From Roseibium limicola (GTDB taxonomy: Bacteria > Pseudomonadota > Alphaproteobacteria > Rhizobiales > Stappiaceae), in the NCBI RefSeq assembly GCF_017313085.1, contig NZ_JAFLNF010000004.1, positions 186,001-250,000 of the forward strand: a DNA stretch of 64,000 bases, written 5' to 3'. Below, piece by piece: positions 28,897 through 36,317 of the stretch; position 1 is the stretch's first letter; each line of letters opens with the position of its first letter. Made by a program: the position numbers and the translations under genes. The notes under the pieces are model-generated. The model saw only the letters and a list, made by a program, of their open reading frames with translations, ran no database searches and was not told the DNA's origin.

Positions 28897-29220
28897 CCTT
28901 CCTCAGCTGAAGCTGTGGCGGCTAAGCACAGCCTTGACGAAAGTGATCAAGTGGCGATCAATGTGCGTGGGGTGAGGGAAGGCGTTATACACAGGCGAAA
29001 ATGGCTGAAAACAAAGAGCTTTTTCAGAAAAATGTCGGGAGGAAAAAAAATCCAAACCCGGCTCTTGCCAAGAACGGTAGAGCGCAGTAGAAGTCCCTCC
29101 ATCGCGAACGGAGACGCCGCCACGGCGCTCCAGCGAGACGCAGGTTTCAAAGTGCTGCAGCATAGATTATCTTGGATGATCAAGCTGACATAAGCAGATG
29201 AAAAATCTGAAACGTCATAT
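28897..29220. other. Intergenic region before tRNA-Arg (324 bases)
   Basis: No convincing gene. Short frames here have poor composition and no ribosome-binding sites. The tRNA promoter should lie in the last 100 bases. A weak GCTGTG/CACAGC hairpin lies near the start of the stretch and may end the kinase transcript. Confidence 0.5.
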
Positions 29221-29297
29221 GCACCGGTAGCTCAGCTGGATAGAGCACCAGACTACGAATCTGGGGGTCGGGGGTTCGAATCCTCCCCGGTGCACCA
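29221..29297 (+). tRNA. tRNA-Arg (anticodon ACG)
   Basis: A complete 77-base cloverleaf. The acceptor stem is GCACCGG pairing with CCGGTGC, and the CCA end is encoded. The D-loop region is TAGCTCAGCTGGATAGAGC. The anticodon stem CCAGA/TCTGG encloses the loop CTACGAA, giving anticodon ACG, whose A34 is normally edited to inosine. The T-arm contains GGTTCGAATCC. Confidence 0.98.
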
Positions 29298-29902
29298 CTC
29301 CTTTCATTGGAGTGGATTGAATATACTTCCATGAAGCAATATTTCAGTGCGTACTCTACGTGCAGGTGCTCGATTTCGCGGCTTGCATAGCCGTCGCAGG
29401 GTTTGAGGACTGTATTCAAAAGCTACTTCGTAGTGCTCGTGCGGGGAGCGTCGCGCCTGCTGGCGCTTGAGAAAGATGTGTCGCTGGCTTCGTTGCCTCA
29501 GGTGTATCAGCACCAACATGCATTCGGGATCGGCTGCCTGGGAAGGGGCATAAGTCAAGGCCCTGCTGGCAATGAGGGGACAAAGAAAAAGCCCCCGCCG
29601 CAGGGAGGAGGGCGGCAGGGGCTTACGGTCGAACCCTTCAGTGTGAAGAAGGCGATGGGGCCTGTGCTTCGACCAGTTGGGGACCGTCTCCTTCATGAGC
29701 GTGGTGCTTCTTTTGAAAGGAACTGGCCCCCACTTCGGTCGATCGTTTCCGATCAACCTTGGAGAGCAGATGCTTTTGACTTCTTGTTTGCGTCCGCCTT
29801 TGAGGCATCTGCGCAATGTGGCTTTCCACTCTCCATGTCTCATTTGGACCAGTCGGGTCAAAACGCCCTTGTGCTCTATATCCTGACATACGGACCTGAT
29901 CA
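29298..29902. other. Gene-poor region downstream of tRNA-Arg
   Basis: About 600 bases with only overlapping, low-quality frames on both strands, none recognisable. Just after the tRNA is a CACTCC/GGAGTG hairpin without a T-tract. A strong terminator-like hairpin at 29581-29624 is listed separately. A 17-base palindrome, GACCTGAT-C-ATCAGGTC, lies at 29893-29909. I saw no integrase fragment and no second copy of the tRNA 3' end, so there is no direct evidence of an integrated element. Confidence 0.5.
29581..29624 (-). terminator. Strong intrinsic terminator of an unidentified minus-strand transcript
   Basis: AAGCCCCTGCCGC pairs with GCGGCGGGGGCTT (13 pairs with one G-U), and on the minus strand is followed by TTTTTCTTTG. 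No recognised gene lies directly upstream of it on that strand. The transcript it ends could be a small RNA, an unrecognised small gene, or the small gene at 29903-30109. Confidence 0.75.
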
Positions 29903-30109
29903 TCAGGTCTGTAAGTAATTGCTCATTTCCAGTTCCAGGGCGGCGATCGTATCAGCTAGGTCCTCGGCGCCTGCTGCAGTCGCGCTGCGGGCCCTTGCGT
30001 CGAGCATCTCTTCATAGTCGCTGCAGATTTCATCAAACACAGTGTCTTTGTGTCGAAGGTCTGCGACCGCCGTCGGCTCAAAGCCTAAACTGACCTCCCA
30101 GCCCTTCAT
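29903..30109 (-). CDS. Small acidic helical protein, unknown
   Basis: 68 residues. I do not recognise it. The sequence reads like a real protein: an acidic, amphipathic helix pair (KDTVFDEICSDYEEMLDARA and EDLADTIAALELEMSNYLQT) with good composition and few rare residues. The ATG at 30109 lacks a strong ribosome-binding site. A 17-base palindrome overlaps its stop codon. There is no cotranscribed neighbour. It may instead be a chance frame, but it is the only believable one in this gene-poor kilobase. Confidence 0.5.
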   Translation of the reverse strand: MKGWEVSLGFEPTAVADLRHKDTVFDEICSDYEEMLDARARSATAAGAEDLADTIAALELEMSNYLQT

Positions 30110-30275
30110 TTGGTGCCATCCCCAGCATTTCGCTGCGTAACGTGGTTGATCTGGCTACAAGATCGCCTAATATTTACCAAGCGCAGAGTTTAAAACTGTG
30201 TTTCGACTGTTTTTTACGGGTTTAACCACATGAGAACATTCGGATTATTCTGGTTAGACCCGGAAAGGGCAGCCA

Positions 30276-31622
30276 ATGACGTCACGGGAATTAACGCTCG
30301 CAGACAAAAAAATTCTCTTGGGGTTCCTCAAAAAAATATGCGGGAGCCAGGGGTTTTCCAGTTCGCCACGGCTGCGAGAGTTTCTGACCTACGTCGTAGG
30401 TGAAACTCTCGCAGGGCGCGCGGATATGATCTTCGGCAAGACGATTGCCGATGACGTCTACAAGCGCCCTCCGTCCTCCAGCGTCGACAGTTCCAGTCTT
30501 GTACGCGTGGATGCGGGGAGGCTGAGACGTGCGCTCGAGGCCTATTACGCTGGCGAAGGCGCCGAGGATGGCGTGCGGTTTCATATTGATACCGGCCAAT
30601 ACGCAGTTCGATTTGAGTATCTTCTCGAGACACCAACAGAGCAGCTAGTGGGGCGCCGAAAGGTCCTTGCCGCCGGTCTTGCAGTTCTCGGTGTGTTGGT
30701 GGCCGGCGTTGTTGGCGGCATCGTTTTTTTGAACAGCGGAGAGCCTGTTACCCAAAAGAACACGCAGCGAACTGGATTGAGCAGCGCACAGCGTGCGGCC
30801 CTGCTGAATCGTTCGCCGCGGGCACTGGAGGCTCTTGATCTGGCGATTCAAGCACGTGGGCTCATCTTTCCGGCGACGAATCCGAGTCGTTTGATCGCTG
30901 CGAAAGGCATGTTTGAGCGGGCAATCAAACTCAGTCCGACTTATTACGGGGGGCATGCCGGTCTGGCGCAAATCTGTGGCCTGCAAACGTTCTTCATGCC
31001 ACTTGGAGAAGAGCGGGACGCCATCATGAGCCTGGGGTATAAGCATGCTCAGATTGCCTTGGCGCATGGCCCGACTTCGACGTGGGCCCAGTCCTCTTTC
31101 GGATGGATGGAGTTTGTGCGTGGTAATATCGAGGAGGCTCGGTCATTTTCCGGGCGAGCGCTCGAAATCGACCCGGCGGATCTCGATGTGCTTGACTTCG
31201 ATTCTCTCATTAATTTTTTCAGTGGTGATTTCGAGCATGTCTTTCGGACGGCCGATCCGGAAAAATTCGACACGCAGAGCCTGAAACGGCATGTCTTCAT
31301 GGTGACCTATGCTGCATCGATTTTCCACTTGGGCGACGAGGAAAAAGCAATAGCGGCATTAAACAACTCCGCCGCGCGGGGAGGGCCGATCAGTCCAATT
31401 GGATCAGCCTACCTGATTGCGGCCCATCAAAAAGCCGGAGACGTAGCTTTGGCCCGGAGCCTGACGCAGGAGTTCGAGACAACCTGGCCAAACAGCCAAC
31501 TGGAAGCGATTGTGCGGCGCCTGTTTGTCGATGTCGAGAACGCCGATACCCTGTTCGACACGCTGAAAGCCGCTGGCTGGCATGCGACGGGCCCCCTACC
31601 GGCGACGGGATCGGAACCTTAA
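30276..31622 (+). CDS. Membrane-anchored TPR protein with an N-terminal regulator-like domain
   Basis: 448 residues. The first 110 residues (RLREFLTYVVGETLAGRADM, then FGKTIADDVYKRPPSSSVDS and VRVDAGRLRRALEAYY) match the domain that opens many adenylate-cyclase-like and TolB/TPR proteins, thought to act in regulation or DNA binding. One membrane helix lies near 131-153. The rest is a helical repeat region with TPR character (AKGMFERAIKLSPTYYGGHAGLAQ). The topology suggests a cytoplasmic N-terminus and a periplasmic TPR domain. The start is supported by a GGAAAGG stretch upstream. It stands alone, converging on the GAF gene. Its partner and role are unknown. Confidence 0.85.
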   Translation: MTSRELTLADKKILLGFLKKICGSQGFSSSPRLREFLTYVVGETLAGRADMIFGKTIADDVYKRPPSSSVDSSSLVRVDAGRLRRALEAYYAGEGAEDGVRFHIDTGQYAVRFEYLLETPTEQLVGRRKVLAAGLAVLGVLVAGVVGGIVFLNSGEPVTQKNTQRTGLSSAQRAALLNRSPRALEALDLAIQARGLIFPATNPSRLIAAKGMFERAIKLSPTYYGGHAGLAQICGLQTFFMPLGEERDAIMSLGYKHAQIALAHGPTSTWAQSSFGWMEFVRGNIEEARSFSGRALEIDPADLDVLDFDSLINFFSGDFEHVFRTADPEKFDTQSLKRHVFMVTYAASIFHLGDEEKAIAALNNSAARGGPISPIGSAYLIAAHQKAGDVALARSLTQEFETTWPNSQLEAIVRRLFVDVENADTLFDTLKAAGWHATGPLPATGSEP

Positions 31623-31640
31623 AGCATTTCTGTCAGATGA

Positions 31641-32120
31641 TCAGGCGTGCAGACCGCGCAAGGCTAAGGCGGCAGCCAGAAGCTGTCCCGTTGCGGTCTC
31701 GACTTCACTGAAGGGCTTGTCTGCCCGCAAAAAATTGATGGTGCCTAAAACCGTCTCTCCGCGCACGACAGGCACATTCAGTACGGCTTGCAGACCAAGT
31801 TCGAGGATCGTCTCGTGGTCTCCGAAGGCCCAGGTGATATCCTCTGGGCCGAAGCCGAGGTTGATTTCCCGGCGGATCAGGACCTTCTCGCCCCATTCGG
31901 TGTCGCGTTTTGGTTTGCGACCGCTGACTGGATAGACATCGGATAGCGTCGAGAAGAGACGCTCCACTTCCATGTCGTCCTCGTGGAACCGCATGGCCGT
32001 AAAAAGTCCGTTGTCGATGGTCTGGGCGCTTAGCGTCAGGGCAACATCACGCGTGACGTTGCCGTCAATGATCTGGCTCAGGGTATCACTGAGGGGCTGT
32101 TTCGACTGACTTGTGTGCAT
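31641..32120 (-). CDS. GAF domain protein
   Basis: 159 residues. A single GAF fold: TRDVALTLSAQTIDNGLFTAMRF opening, then the central strand region and ELGLQAVLNVPVVRGETVLGTINFL, the usual closing GAF strands. GAF domains bind small molecules such as cyclic nucleotides or 2-oxoacids. There is no output domain, and the zinc-type cysteines of free-methionine-sulfoxide reductases are absent. It starts two bases after the stop of the upstream gamma-glutamyltransferase-like gene, so both are on one transcript. It may sense the substrate or product of that enzyme; this is inference. Confidence 0.85.
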   Translation of the reverse strand: MHTSQSKQPLSDTLSQIIDGNVTRDVALTLSAQTIDNGLFTAMRFHEDDMEVERLFSTLSDVYPVSGRKPKRDTEWGEKVLIRREINLGFGPEDITWAFGDHETILELGLQAVLNVPVVRGETVLGTINFLRADKPFSEVETATGQLLAAALALRGLHA

Positions 32121-32122
32121 TG

Positions 32123-33829
32123 TCAGTGCACCTCAGGCAGATTGGGAACGGACCCTGTCGCGGAGGTGCCAGCGCGTCGGGGGTCGGCCAAGGCGAGCGT
32201 TGTGTCGCCGGTTTTCAACGCCATGCAGATGCCACCGGCTTTCCACGTAAGGCTGGGCCAGGGTTCCAGGTCATGTCCCCGACTGATGAGATCGGCTTGC
32301 TGGTCGGCACTGAGGTCGTCTTCGTAGAGCAGCTTGTTGGGATGCACATCATGTGGGGCGAAGCTGCCGGGAAAGGCATAGGTGGCAACCCGGGGGGCGC
32401 GTACGGCGTCTTCCGGGGCCATGCCCAGATCCAGCATGTTGAGCAACACCTGCAGCATCGCCTGAATCTGAACATCGCCACCAGGTGTCCCCATGGCCAT
32501 CCACGGCTTGCCGTCACGCAGCGCAAGAATCGGATTGGGGGTCAGGCGTGGCCGCTTGCCCGGAGCAAGTGCATTGAGATGCCCCGGGATTGCCCGTGAC
32601 TGCGAGCCGCGAGAGGAAACGGAAAGACCAGTTCCCGGTACCACGACCGTGTCGTAGCTTGGGTCACTTGGAGTGGCCGAGAAAATGTTTCCATCGGCGT
32701 CGATCACACTGACGTGGGAGGTGTCGGCGCAGCCGAGGGCATAGACCGGCTGTTCATCGGTGTTTTTGTCGGCAACTTGCTGGTCGTTGTGTCGACAGCT
32801 GCCGGCATCAGGCAGTGGATCGGAGCGTGGGCCGATGCTGTCGAGGCGCGCCTTCAGGAATTCCGCCTGCAACAAGCTTTCCTGTGGCACCCGCATATAG
32901 CGTGGATCTGTGACAAAAGCCTCCCGATCAGCAAAAACCCGCTTCAGCACTTCCGTTAGAAAATGCAGGTCCAGCTTTCCATCGCGAACGGTGGCATCAG
33001 GTCCGGCAGTCTCCACCATCGCCAAGGCTTCGGCCATCGATATCCCTTGACACCAGGCGCCACAGCAATGGAACTCCGCATCGCGAAACCGGACGGCCTG
33101 TGTCGGCTCGTCGCGCACATCATAGGTGGCGAGATCCTCTGCAGTCAGCAGCCCTCCTTCGGCGGCATGAAAGGCAACGATCTTCTCTGCAATCGGACCT
33201 TCATAAAACGCCTTGCGGGCGGCGGCCAGTCCCGCGTGCCGGTCACCGTCGCAAGCTGCTTCCGCTGCAACCAGTTGCTCCAGCGTCCAGGCAAGGTCTG
33301 GTTGACGGAAAACGTCGCCGACCTTCGGCAGGCTGCCATCAGGCAGGAAAATCTCTGCCGTTGACGGAAAACGGGCGTATTTCTCAGCTCGATCGGCGAT
33401 GAAATTGGCAAATAGCGGATAAACCTCAAAGCCTTCGCGCGCGGCCCGGATCGCCTCTTCGCTAACGTCCTTGAATGTAAGCGTTCCGTGCTCGGACAGG
33501 GCCTTGATCCAACTGGCCGGAGCCGCCGGAATGACTGTGCGCAGAATGCCTTCAGGCACGTGATCGCCATGATCTCGGTGCATTTTTTCAACGTCGGCAG
33601 CGGCCGGCCAATAGCCGACGCCGTCCTGGCTGGTCACGCGGCCGGTGCGGGCATTGTACTGGATGATCGGGGCCACGCCTGCGAAAGAAACAAGATCGGG
33701 CTGCACGACGCCGAGCGTTATGCCTGCGGCCACGCCCGCGTCTGCCGCATTGCCGCCGCGTTGGAGGATGCGCGTTGCGGCTGCGGTTGCGATTGGGTGT
33801 CCCGTCGCCACGGCCCAATGTCCCGTCAT
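32123..33829 (-). CDS. Gamma-glutamyltransferase-family enzyme, apparently cytoplasmic
   Basis: 568 residues. An Ntn-hydrolase made as a proenzyme that cleaves itself. The predicted nucleophile is Thr370 in the motif CADTSHVSVIDADG, giving chains of about 369 and 199 residues. The N-terminal substrate region (TRILQRGGNAADAGVAAGITLGV) and the GTPGGDVQIQAMLQVLLN stretch near the C-terminus are typical. There is no signal peptide: the family domain begins within ten residues of the start, unlike periplasmic GGT. Relatives include hydrolases of beta-lactam side chains and other amides, so the substrate is open. It is divergent from a GntR regulator and a TctCBA importer. Confidence 0.93.
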   Translation of the reverse strand: MTGHWAVATGHPIATAAATRILQRGGNAADAGVAAGITLGVVQPDLVSFAGVAPIIQYNARTGRVTSQDGVGYWPAAADVEKMHRDHGDHVPEGILRTVIPAAPASWIKALSEHGTLTFKDVSEEAIRAAREGFEVYPLFANFIADRAEKYARFPSTAEIFLPDGSLPKVGDVFRQPDLAWTLEQLVAAEAACDGDRHAGLAAARKAFYEGPIAEKIVAFHAAEGGLLTAEDLATYDVRDEPTQAVRFRDAEFHCCGAWCQGISMAEALAMVETAGPDATVRDGKLDLHFLTEVLKRVFADREAFVTDPRYMRVPQESLLQAEFLKARLDSIGPRSDPLPDAGSCRHNDQQVADKNTDEQPVYALGCADTSHVSVIDADGNIFSATPSDPSYDTVVVPGTGLSVSSRGSQSRAIPGHLNALAPGKRPRLTPNPILALRDGKPWMAMGTPGGDVQIQAMLQVLLNMLDLGMAPEDAVRAPRVATYAFPGSFAPHDVHPNKLLYEDDLSADQQADLISRGHDLEPWPSLTWKAGGICMALKTGDTTLALADPRRAGTSATGSVPNLPEVH

Positions 33830-33876
33830 GTCACCATCTCCCGTAAACTATCTATTTTTTAAAATCATTATTTAAT

Positions 33877-33894
33877 AACTACGTAGTTGACAAC
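33877..33894. promoter_or_regulatory. Candidate GntR operator between the GGT-like gene and the regulator
   Basis: A 12-base perfect palindrome, AACTACGTAGTT (33877-33888), overlaps a second one, GTTGACAAC (33886-33894), which contains a TTGACA -35-like hexamer on the plus strand. It lies 36 bases before the GntR start and 48 from the GGT-like start. The position suits a repressor controlling both directions. No binding data exist here. Confidence 0.6.
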
Positions 33895-33923
33895 TGAAAA
33901 ATTTCACACTTAGCATTGTTGTC

Positions 33924-34709
33924 ATGAGCGAAGAGATGAACATGCTGTCCCTGGAGCCGCTTCGGGAGCGTTGGGAGACCGAGCCGGACGAGGGCGCGAA
34001 GTACCAGCGTCTGGCGAAGGCCTTTGCTGCCTGCATTCAGGAAAATGACTACGCGCCAGGCGGACGCCTGCCGAAGGAGACGGAGATCTGCGCGGCGCTG
34101 CCGTTGGGCTTGTCGACGGTCCAGAAGGCGCTGGCCCAGCTGGTCGAGGAAGGCCTGATCGTCCGCCGCCGCAAGATTGGCAGCTTCATCGCCGATATCA
34201 GCCATCAGGTGCCGGAAGTCCACGTCTACCGCTTTCGCGATCCGGCGACTGGCGACCTGATGATGCCTTTCACCCGCGTGCTGGGCATGCAGAAGGTGCT
34301 GACTGCCGAATATGGCCCGCTGTTGACAGAGTTTGGGGCCGAGGAGGTGTTGCGGATTGATCGACTGGTCTGGGTGACCGGATCTTCGCCGGCTTACAGC
34401 TCTTTCTTCATCCGATGCGAACACGCCCAGGCGTTCCCGGACAGCGCCGACGTCCAGCACGGAGCCTCCTACCACCGGCTCTTGTGGGAGAAGTTCGGCA
34501 TTCGCACAGCCAACGTTCGCCACAGCATCGCTGCGGATCTGTTGTCCCGTCAGGCCTGCGAGCATCTCGACCTCGCCGCGCCGCACGTGGGGATGTTGTG
34601 GGACGCTTACGAATACGACCGCCAGAGCAAGCTGCTGCTTGTTCAGCGGTTCGAGTTGCCCCGTGGCCATAGGCCAATGGAAATAAGCGAAGGCAAGCCG
34701 GGGTCTTGA
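33924..34709 (+). CDS. GntR family regulator (HutC/UTRA type)
   Basis: 261 residues. The N-terminal winged helix-turn-helix (YQRLAKAFAACIQENDYAPGGRLPKETEICAALPLGLSTVQKALAQLVEEG stretch) is followed by a UTRA ligand-binding domain with LLLVQRFELP near its end. Such regulators sense a substrate or product of the pathway they control. It lies between the GGT-like gene (divergent) and tctCBA (same strand, 40 bases downstream), so those are its likely targets. Its stop codon falls inside a GGGGTC-TT-GACCCC hairpin (34701-34714) ahead of tctC. Confidence 0.92.
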   Translation: MSEEMNMLSLEPLRERWETEPDEGAKYQRLAKAFAACIQENDYAPGGRLPKETEICAALPLGLSTVQKALAQLVEEGLIVRRRKIGSFIADISHQVPEVHVYRFRDPATGDLMMPFTRVLGMQKVLTAEYGPLLTEFGAEEVLRIDRLVWVTGSSPAYSSFFIRCEHAQAFPDSADVQHGASYHRLLWEKFGIRTANVRHSIAADLLSRQACEHLDLAAPHVGMLWDAYEYDRQSKLLLVQRFELPRGHRPMEISEGKPGS

Positions 34710-34749
34710 CCCCTCGTTAGATAAAAATACCCCTCAGAGGAGAATACCC

Positions 34750-35688
34750 ATGAAACGCATACTTTTAGGAACCGCACTCGCGCTGTTTTTCGTCACTCCG
34801 TCGCTGGCTGACTGGAAGCCGGATGGCCCGATTCGTTTGTGGATCGGCTACGGCGCAGGCGGCGGCACGGATGTGCAGGGCCGTACGCTTGCAAAAGAAA
34901 TCGAAGCCCTCCGCGGCTGGCAGGTCATTCCGGAAAACAAGGCTGGTGATGATGGCACGGTGATGTCGGCTCAGCTGAAGGACGCGGCGCCGGATGGTCA
35001 GACACTCGGTTTTGCGATCACCACCACCTACGACTTCGCGCCGATGAACAGCGACAATCTTTCTCCGGAAGACTTCACCTACATCACCACCACTGCCGGT
35101 TCTCAGATGGCGGTTCTGGCGCGTGCTGAAAGCGGCTGGACAAGCCTGGAAGACCTGAAGGCTGCGGCTGAAGGTGGCGAGCAGATCGTCTGGGCCAACT
35201 GGGGTACCCAGGTGGAGGCCGGCGCAGAGATCGTCGCACGCTCGCTCGGCATCAACGTCAACCACCTGCGCACCAAGGGTGGTCGTGGCGCCCTCAATGC
35301 CCTGGTCTCCATGGATGCCAACGTTGCCTGGGGCGGCGGTGTGCAGAAACCTCTGGTGGAAGCTGGGCAGTTGAATATTCTCGCTTCGGCGGAGACCGGC
35401 CCGGTAGCGCTGGCGCCTGAAGCCCCGACACTGAAAGACAAGGGCATCGATCTGACCCTCGGCTATCAGTACATCATCACCGCACCCGCTGGCCTGCCGG
35501 ATGAAATCCGCGATGAGATTGCTTCGGTCGTAAAGGAAATCCTCTCCGACCCGAATAGCGAAACCCGCCAGTTCATCGAGAAGCAGTATCCGCCTGCACC
35601 GATCCTGACCCAGGGCGCGGAACTTCGTGAGCAGGTTCTCACAGGCTACATGGCCAATGAAAAGATGATGAAAGAACTTCAGAAATGA
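34750..35688 (+). CDS. tctC: Tripartite tricarboxylate transporter substrate-binding protein
   Basis: 312 residues. A periplasmic solute-binding protein of the TctC/Bug family that captures carboxylates or amides for the TctAB membrane complex. The signal peptide MKRILLGTALALFFVTPSLA is cleaved before Asp21. The two-lobed fold starts with GPIRLWIGYGAGGGTDVQGR, the family ligand loop. Its stop overlaps the tctB start by four bases. A GAGGAG ribosome-binding site precedes the start. Family members bind citrate, glutamate, nicotinate, terephthalate and others; the ligand here cannot be read from the sequence. Confidence 0.95.
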   Translation: MKRILLGTALALFFVTPSLADWKPDGPIRLWIGYGAGGGTDVQGRTLAKEIEALRGWQVIPENKAGDDGTVMSAQLKDAAPDGQTLGFAITTTYDFAPMNSDNLSPEDFTYITTTAGSQMAVLARAESGWTSLEDLKAAAEGGEQIVWANWGTQVEAGAEIVARSLGINVNHLRTKGGRGALNALVSMDANVAWGGGVQKPLVEAGQLNILASAETGPVALAPEAPTLKDKGIDLTLGYQYIITAPAGLPDEIRDEIASVVKEILSDPNSETRQFIEKQYPPAPILTQGAELREQVLTGYMANEKMMKELQK

Positions 35689-36308
35689 CCGGAACGCCGG
35701 TCGACAACGAAGCCGCCCCCGAAAGGGGCGGCTTCTGGAACCTTTGGCTTGGGGTTGGAACGCTGGTCTTTGCCCTCGTCAGCGTGACGCTCTGGTTTCC
35801 GCAAGACATCGGAAGCGGCTTCCTGAAGAAAAGCCTGACCGGACAGACTGTTCCGGGCGACGCCTTCTTTCCAGTCTTGCTGATGGCCCTGATGGTGCCT
35901 CTCGCGGTGATGCTGGTGTTTACGCATTTCCGGTCACGCTCCGGATCTTCTGGGGAGCCGGTGGGTGATATTGGCCTGGGCAATCTTGCCTTCTTGCTGC
36001 GTGCCATGCTGCTTGTGGGTCTGGCCTTGCTGGCGATGAACTGGACCGGTCCGGCTCTGGTCTGGTGTACGAACGCGGCTGGTTTGACCGAGTTGAGTGG
36101 CTACCGTGCGGTCTCCGGCACCTTTCCCTTCGATGTGTCCGGCTTCTTTGTCGGGGGCACCCTACTGACATGCGGCTTCATTCACACAACTCGTCACACC
36201 CTGAGGTTGCGTGACGTTGTGATCGCAGCTGTTTCGACCGCCGCTTTGATCCTCGTGTTCGATGTCCTTCTGATAAACGTCCAACTGCCTCCCAACGCCG
36301 ACTTCTAG
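35685..36308 (+). CDS. tctB: Tripartite tricarboxylate transporter small membrane subunit
   Basis: 207 residues. TctB, the small membrane subunit. The N-terminus is cytoplasmic with ERGGFWNLWLGVGTL leading into the first helix. Four or five hydrophobic helices follow (about 20-42, 60-82, 100-120, 148-165, 178-196). TctB is poorly conserved and is recognised largely by its place between tctC and tctA. The start overlaps the tctC stop (ATGA). tctA begins nine bases downstream. Confidence 0.9.
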   Translation: MTGTPVDNEAAPERGGFWNLWLGVGTLVFALVSVTLWFPQDIGSGFLKKSLTGQTVPGDAFFPVLLMALMVPLAVMLVFTHFRSRSGSSGEPVGDIGLGNLAFLLRAMLLVGLALLAMNWTGPALVWCTNAAGLTELSGYRAVSGTFPFDVSGFFVGGTLLTCGFIHTTRHTLRLRDVVIAAVSTAALILVFDVLLINVQLPPNADF

Positions 36309-36317
36309 GAACCCGTG

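Noticed and set aside
29180-29419. Minus-strand frame translating as a protein with GRIRTPDPQIRSLVLYPAEL
   Set aside because: It is the reverse translation of the tRNA-Arg gene, a well-known false protein.
29304-29918. Two overlapping long frames on opposite strands after tRNA-Arg
   Set aside because: Neither has a believable composition, start signal or recognisable family; one begins within a likely leader hairpin.
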